NCBI GenBank assembly: GCA_037903475.1
Contig: JBAJFG010000047.1
Location: 62,001-126,000, forward strand
Source: Ancylostoma caninum
Lineage: Eukaryota; Nematoda; Chromadorea; Rhabditida; Ancylostomatidae
DNA length: 64,000 nt
Direction of reading: 5' to 3'
Positions 58,121-64,000 of this stretch are shown here, one piece after another. The notes beneath the pieces were generated by a model, which was not told the DNA's origin, searched no databases, and worked only from the letters and a program-made list of their open reading frames with translations. A program made the position numbers and the translations under genes. The first letter of the stretch is position 1. The number at the start of each line of letters is the position of its first letter.

Positions 58121-59566
58121 CAGGGAATTCCAAACGGCTGTGTGCAAGGGGCGGGACAGCGGCGCGGTGTGGCGCTCGACCTCTCTACTGCGGGCAGAAG
58201 CAAACAAACAGAACCAGCATGCAGAACACCTGGGCTGGTAGTAAACCCCCTGATGTCGTGAAGTCTCAGCTGCCAACGTGTCGTGACATTCTCGCTCACA
58301 TCTGTCGCGAGATGTTCACGAACTTCCCGTGGTAAAACATGTGTTCTTGCTGATGTCGCGACACAGTTGGCAGCTCAGTTCAATGACTTTCTCACGAACG
58401 TGGACGCGATCCACGTTCATGACCTCATGATCATGAGGCGCAGACAGCCAAAGTTAGGGGAAATAGTGTACGCTTCAACGAGGTGCGATGTCGCGAACCC
58501 GAATGGACGTCGAGTTCGCTGACAACGGCCAGGCGTCGGCACAGGCTCCTGGTCAAGATCAAAACGAAGTTTCTTTGAAACAGATCAGGTTTACGCAGCT
58601 CTCAAGCCTTCGTCCACATCGTTGGTTTGGTCCAGTTGCAAGCTCGACATACAGTTCGATATGAAGACGCAAAATGACTGGATTTCCAGATATTCAAACC
58701 ATATTGGGCACCCTTTGATCTCTTGAGAAGATCTGCGAAGTAGGTGATAAACAAGCCGTAAAAAGAATCCACAAAAAAAAGTGATCTTTATGGATTCTCG
58801 ACAAGGATACCCTTTTTCGGCCCATAGGACAACTAAGTAGCGGCCATGCGGCGAAAATGAGCGAGAAATCACAAAGAGAACACGAAACATGCAAAGCAGA
58901 AGATTCATATACAACTGACACGTGAGACCTGTTCAGTACTGCTTGAATTGCGTGTCTCGGCACGAATTTCAAAAAAGGATTTTTGCGAACAGAGGAAAGA
59001 TTAAAAACACCCGTGAAATCCAGACTTCCTATAATGGTTCAAAATTTGCAGTGGAAGGGAAGAGAAGATTGTACTGTAACTGTCTGAAAAACCGCACCAA
59101 CTTATGCACCTAGCTAGAAATATATGGCGAGAAGGCCTCAGACCTTCTTGAAGCTCATCTGTGACAGTTTTCCATTCAGTGAGAAGGCATAAGCAAAGCC
59201 AGTTCCACATCCAGATTTGTCATAAAGTGGATATACGTACTGCCATGGTTTTGAAAAAGGTTTGAAATGAACTTGGATCGAACCTCGCTAACACAGTAGT
59301 GCCTTTTATGGGCAATCACGCTAACTGCTGCGCCATGAGCACGTGTTTTGCTTGCCGAAGGGTTCAGCAGAGACACATTGATTCGCGAGACGCCCATCGA
59401 TGTCGCGAGATTCTCACGAGGTGTTCGCAGATGTCGCGAGCCTGGTGCCAACGCGTTCGCATCTTGGCTGTCGCGACATGGAGAGTTTACTACAGGCCCT
59501 GTGTCTCAGCGCAAGAGAGCCGCGCCGCTGTCCCACCGCTCGCACACGGTCGTTTGAAATTCTCTG
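58121..59566. mobile_element. Long inverted-repeat element with TGTCGCGA-rich arms
   Basis: The left end CAGGGAATTCCAAACGGCTG is mirrored by CAGAGAATTTCAAACGACCG at the right end (rc of 59566), each followed by GTGGGACAGCGGCGCGG-like sequence. TGTCGCGA and palindromic CGTGGACGCGATCCACG words fill the sub-terminal parts. The interior has no transposase frame. Exact ends and duplication are uncertain. Confidence 0.7.
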
Positions 59567-61912
59567 TGTCTGATGCTTTACAGCATCAGATGAATAGAAA
59601 AGCAAGATACGAAAATGATAGCTTATACAGCAACGAGAAAGCCATGATGAGCATTTTCTCACGAAAAACCTGTATAAGTCGAGTAGAAATTTTGCTACAC
59701 GTATCCTGAATCAAGCATTCCTATGGGCGTGGCTGCAAATTTCGCAAAACTTCAACCCAAATGTCGCTGTGATTTCATTTACTTGCTTCTGACAACTTCT
59801 GTTTGTCTTATTTTAGGGAAGGTTCTTCTCGTTGAAACGAAGGTAAGCTTCGGCTCGAGCGGGCGCAATATTACCACACCTCCCCGAAAGTCGTGATTTC
59901 AGGGTTTCCACCCGCGCTTTTCTTCCATCTTTTTCACCATCTGAGCATATCTATTTTGTAGATGCTCGTTGTTGAGAGCGCGTTTCACTTATTCAGTCAT
60001 AAGCGCTGGTCAGGAAGGTCATCAGAAGATGAGAAAAGCTGCGACGCAAAGGATTCGTGAAGAAAGCGCCAGCGGAACGTAGAGCTGATCAGAGGTAGAA
60101 CACGTGGATGAGTTATATTGACTAGCAGGAGTGGATAAAAACCAGTTGTAATGGGTATAGATTCTTCGGTAAGAATGGATAAAGTGCATTGGAAATGGGC
60201 CCTGAGCTTTCTCTTTAACTATAATTGCTTCCACATGGACGCTGTTGAAATCCTCAGCAACTTGGGCTGCATTTGTTCCACTATTGTAGTGGGCCAGGTG
60301 GGCCAGTTGGAGGTGTCGGGAACATGCACTCTTATCGAATTGGAGGGTCACGTTTCATGTGACAGAAAACGAGGAGTCGCAGGAATCGGGGACGCTGGTT
60401 ATGGCACTCGTAAAGGGCAAAACAAGAGCTAGAAGATTACCTATAGTGTACTATCGAACTTAGTTGTAATCCTCAAGATTAATTGACTTTAAAACCGCAC
60501 GGACTTATCGTCCAACCCAGTATTTTTGTAGTTGAACTGTCGTATACTTTCTCTAACGACTTAGTTCGTGACCAAATGATTCCAGTTATGTGATACATAG
60601 GCTGCTTTTTTCCCGTTCGCTTCAATCCTAATTTTGTCAGATCTCAGTTCCTCGAGCGATACTGAAGAAGAATGTTTTTACTTCGCACTCTTCGTGTGAG
60701 GTTCCAGAAAAAAAAGTCGAAAAAAAAAAGCTTGCGTGCGTGAACATATGATGTGTCTGCACCCAGAAAAAGTAGGCTGAAAGCGGCAACCACGTCAATT
60801 TTCCTGTCCGATATTCTGCCCTAGTCTGAATGTTCTATGAACGCGAAACTATTACTCAATGCTGAAATTGAGCGAAAAACGAGCGAAATTCAAGAAATAT
60901 TGAAGATGTTGTCCTTGTATTCGAAGGCTTAGACGAGTGTTTCTCGATGGGCGCCTTCAAATGTGGCAAAAAGAACTTCAAGATGAGAGACCAACTGGGA
61001 AGAGGTTGGGTGCCGCCACGAGCATCGAACCAGTCGCTGCACACAGCGCTCAGTCAGAAGTTGCCAAGGCCGTTTTTGGATGATCTTCCCATATCTTCCC
61101 CTTTGACTGTGCATGCTAATGACCGCAATTTCTCCGCAAATAGATGATCTTTCTGTTCTGATGAGTAGTTTACCGACTAGTGCTTGAGGTAAGGTTCCAG
61201 CGCTGTACATGACGAAAGCTACATGTTTGAACTAGTATTTCATCAGAAACGACTGGACTCGAGTTCATGCACTGGCCCACATTTTTGAGACAGTGATGGA
61301 GTGCATTGGCAAAAGTCAACAACAACAGGATACATATGAACAAATGAATCGATACCGTCTCGAAGTAGTAAAAACCCTAAGTAAATTTCATTGGAACTGA
61401 GTTCAATATTGCAGTGAGGAAGTATGAATCTACTACACCTGTCGTTGCAACTTGAAGGCAGCACTTGCTGAAATCTTCGCGTCTGCGATTCTGCTTGATC
61501 CCGGGATTTTCTGGGTTCTAGAACTCATATCCAACAGTTACATAACGGAAAACTCGCGAGAAATCGGCGAAATTGGAGTTCGCTCTTCCGTGCGCCCTGT
61601 CGCGCTCCACTAACACCCGCGAGTCTCTCTAAATATTCGCGCTCATACGCGCTGGTGAATGTGACGAGACTTTGTCAGCTGGCGCGTCGTCGCTGCGAAA
61701 GCACGTGCAATGCGGCTTTGTACACAGTTGCGGTTCGGATTTCTTCGTGGATAAGTCATGATTATTCGTGGCCGTTCAAGATTTATGATGCTCGGCTAGT
61801 GTGCGTCACCACTAGGACTACTACTCGGAATTTTGACGGGTGCTGCCTTTAACATTAGTATGGAAAGAGGCGTCTTTTTGGTCTGTACTCGTACAGCGAA
61901 TTGATGCACACT
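59567..61912. other. No supported gene
   Basis: A minus-strand frame near 60320-60230 reads HYNSGTNAAQVAEDFNSV, faintly like a mariner helix-turn-helix, but nothing else supports it. The plus frame 60151-60432 overlaps it. No splice pairs were found. Confidence 0.35.
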
Positions 61913-61918
61913 TTTATT
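61913..61918 (-). terminator. Poly(A) signal AATAAA
   Basis: AATAAA on the minus strand starting nine bases after the stop codon at 61927, a spacing usual for compact nematode 3' UTRs. Confidence 0.7.
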
Positions 61919-61926
61919 CATGCATA

Positions 61927-62484
61927 TCACTGCTTATTAACCTTGCGATGCTTCTTAATATTCTTTTTGTGCATACGAGCTGCTTTGCGAGCGGCAAGTT
62001 TACGGGCTCGAGCACGTCGGAATGGAAGTTCGAGCGTAGTGTCAGAGAGATGGCCTTCTTCTGAAACAAAAATGCCATAGATTATTGGCCTGTAAAGGTC
62101 TTCTCTTACACAGAAAATATGTCTACCTTTGGCATAAGAGCCCACGAGATTGCGAACTTGAGAGCGAGGTTTCTGAAAGTACAATTCCACAATAGGTCAT
62201 TTCAAATTACATCTGGGCAACAGTGTCAATGGTATGAAAAGAGCTAATTGACTATTGTTCTGTCTTGTTTGCACGAGTGATTTAGCGGGTATATCTCACT
62301 GTTCTTTCATAGCTGGTCGGTCGGATATCAAATGCAGACAGAGCCGAAGCCTCACCACGACGTCATAGTGAACCAAAGGGGAAACTGGCACACTAGCCAC
62401 AAGTGGCGCCGAGTACATCACTGGTGCTTGCATCATTGCAGGAGCTTCCTCAGTTTCCGTTTGAGAGGCACCTGAAGCTGACAT
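61927..62484 (-). CDS. Three-exon gene, 102-aa basic protein, unrecognised
   Basis: Exons 62484-62356, 62172-62127 and 62060-61927 join in phase to 103 codons including TGA. Donors GTG|GTGAGG and AAAG|GTAGAC, acceptors GTACTTTCAG and TTTGTTTCAG. The N-terminal third is acidic then Ala/Pro/Val-rich (MSASGASQTETEEAPAMM). The middle reads KPRSQVRNLVGSYAK. The C-terminal third is very basic (RRARARKLAARKAARMHKKN, then IKKHRKVNK), which suggests RNA binding or nucleolar/ribosomal association. An AATAAA follows the stop closely. I do not recognise the family; a small mitochondrial or nucleolar ribosome-related protein is only a guess. Confidence 0.78.
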
Positions 62485-63439
62485 GCTTTGTGCAGTAGCG
62501 CGAATTTACAGCAGAAAGTAAATTTTGCATATATCGTAAGTTGTGCAACTAATATGATAGGATACGTTCAGAACCACTCACTCACTACACAATCTGCTAG
62601 ATTGCATCTATTAGTTAGTAGTCCTATACTTGAACATTAGTCAAAATAATGGTAGCTTTTTCTCTCTAATTTTTTTTTTGACAACTCGAGCCGATTTGTC
62701 ATGAACTCTACTGATACTAGGTGCTAAAAACACACCATTTGAGCCTCCCAGAGAAAAGCTGGCGAACGTCCTGAAATAGTCGTCATTCATTATTGGTCAT
62801 TCATATGTTGCAATACATCATCTATCTATTAAATACATCTGTTAACATGAGGGGGGAGCTAGAGCGCCAGGCATATTGTTGCATTAGCGCGGCGGCACTC
62901 ATAGACCCCGGTAATCATGAGGCACAGACTGCGAGGCGAAATGGCCGATTTTCAGGGACTCAGACATGTTCGTTTCGGGACTCGCGACCTACGTCACTCC
63001 TAGCTCTCCAGCATGCACAGGATGGTGATTTCATCACTTTCGCTGGTGGTTTTGCAGCATAGGGGTAAGAGAGTGTTTTCAAGCTTTCGAGCTGCACAAT
63101 ATACGCAGCAGGAAAATCACCCTTCCACTGTTGCGGCGCTTTAGGCACCTCCACTGTATTGAATGAGCGGGTTCTATGAGAACCCTGTAGCGTCTCGGAT
63201 CCTGAGTGATGGCCGTGCTTGCGCGGTCGGCTCATTTGGGGGCTGCTGCTGCCGCATCCCGTGCTGAGATCTCGATGCGGTCACGATATCCGCTCATTTG
63301 AAGAAGTCCTGTGCACTAACATAAAGAGTAAACGCTTCAATATGACAAGGCATGACATTGTGTAACCAACCAACCAATAGTTGATCAAAATCAACAAATA
63401 GTTAATCAAAATTTTTGAATAGCTCCCAGGTCTTTACCA
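62485..63439. other. No supported gene
   Basis: Upstream of the 62484 start; may hold its promoter. GC-rich stretch 62930-63300 with minus frame 63235-62960 but no recognisable product. Confidence 0.4.
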
Positions 63440-64000
63440 TTACTCTCGAGATTTACGAAAAGGTACGGGTGCTCCGATAGAAAACAGTTGTGCCGTGGCC
63501 CAAAAGTGGTGAAAACGCTAGGATACGGCTTTGCCGATGGAGAGCGGGTCTGGTTTGGCTTAGTTGTGAGGAAAACACCAGAAAGCGTTGAACAACGGTT
63601 GAAGGGCTCATTGTGGCCCAGTAGTGTGCAGTAAATCAGCGTACAGGTCTACCATTATAGGATCGGTTCGCTCTGGCTCAGTAACGTGGAAAACGCCGGG
63701 ATATGGGATCACCGATGAAGTGAGGGTCCAGTGTGGCCCAACAGTGAGGACAACACCAGAACACCAGAATGCTGGTCCACCAATGGAGAAAGGACCCGCC
63801 TTGGCAAACGCCAGGATATGTGCTCTCTTTGATCCAATAGTGTGGAATGGAGGGGTGCAAGTCCGCCCATAGAGAAAGGACCTGATTTAGCCTAACTGCG
63901 AGGAAGACGCCAGGATGCGGAAGAATGGAAGAAGGGTCTCCGTGGTCCAGTGGTGTGTTGAACGCCAGGAAACGGGTCTTGGTGTTCGCCACACCATTGG
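63440..64000 (+). repeat. Degenerate minisatellite, unit about 60 bp, runs to the window end
   Basis: Phrases like GTGGCCCA.TAGTG.GGAAAAC, GCCAGGATA.GGG and C.ATGGAGAAAGG recur about eight times with heavy divergence and indels. It continues past the window edge. Open frames here are repeat translations. Confidence 0.75.

Noticed and set aside
60022..60432. Opposed open frames, one with a faint mariner helix-turn-helix look
   Set aside because: The resemblance is limited to about 18 residues and no terminal repeats were found.

Overview
The window is eukaryotic, intron-rich and repeat-rich, and the gene architecture points to a nematode; a strongylid (hookworm-type) worm is a guess from the repeat load. 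The reasons are: exons of 70-450 bp joined across several introns of about 50-70 bp with T-rich ...TTTCAG acceptors; likely trans-splice acceptors just upstream of start codons; and a dense background of MITEs, Helitrons and mariner debris. I see no bacterial-style operon, CRISPR array, rRNA or convincing tRNA.

Region by region. 583-1585 is a non-autonomous Helitron carrying a large GT microsatellite. 2473-12267 (minus) holds a 17-exon gene for a ZNF598/Hel2-type ribosome-collision E3 ubiquitin ligase. It has a RING near the N-terminus, C2H2-like fingers, two ED-FP motifs, a charged linker and PPGF repeats. Its penultimate intron contains a complete but dead mariner, and its 3.6-kb first intron is full of repeats. 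12.3-19.3 kb is mostly MITEs and a modular inverted-repeat element. 19383-24226 (plus) is a four-exon gene for a 131-residue protein that may have a CS/p23-like fold; its first intron holds two head-to-head copies of a second modular inverted-repeat element. 24760-25979 (minus) is a tentative two-exon gene with a TTAA-flanked MITE in its intron. 28907-38413 (minus) is an incomplete SPEC3/Stum-family membrane protein gene with a 7.7-kb intron that hosts a second Helitron and a TA-flanked MITE. 41.6-45.1 kb is a long-inverted-repeat element with a nested TA MITE. 45-58 kb has no recognisable gene but two related hAT-like MITEs and a mariner end. 58.1-59.6 kb is another long inverted repeat. 61927-62484 (minus) is a three-exon gene for a small basic protein with a poly(A) signal right after its stop. 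The window ends in a degenerate tandem repeat.

The recognised genes do not form a pathway. ZNF598 acts in translation quality control, Stum in mechanosensory membranes, and the others are unassigned. The observation I find most unusual is the set of GC-rich modular elements bounded by CTCAG...CTGAG, three of three with 2-bp flanking duplications. All exon boundaries were read by eye from splice sites and reading phase; none has transcript support.
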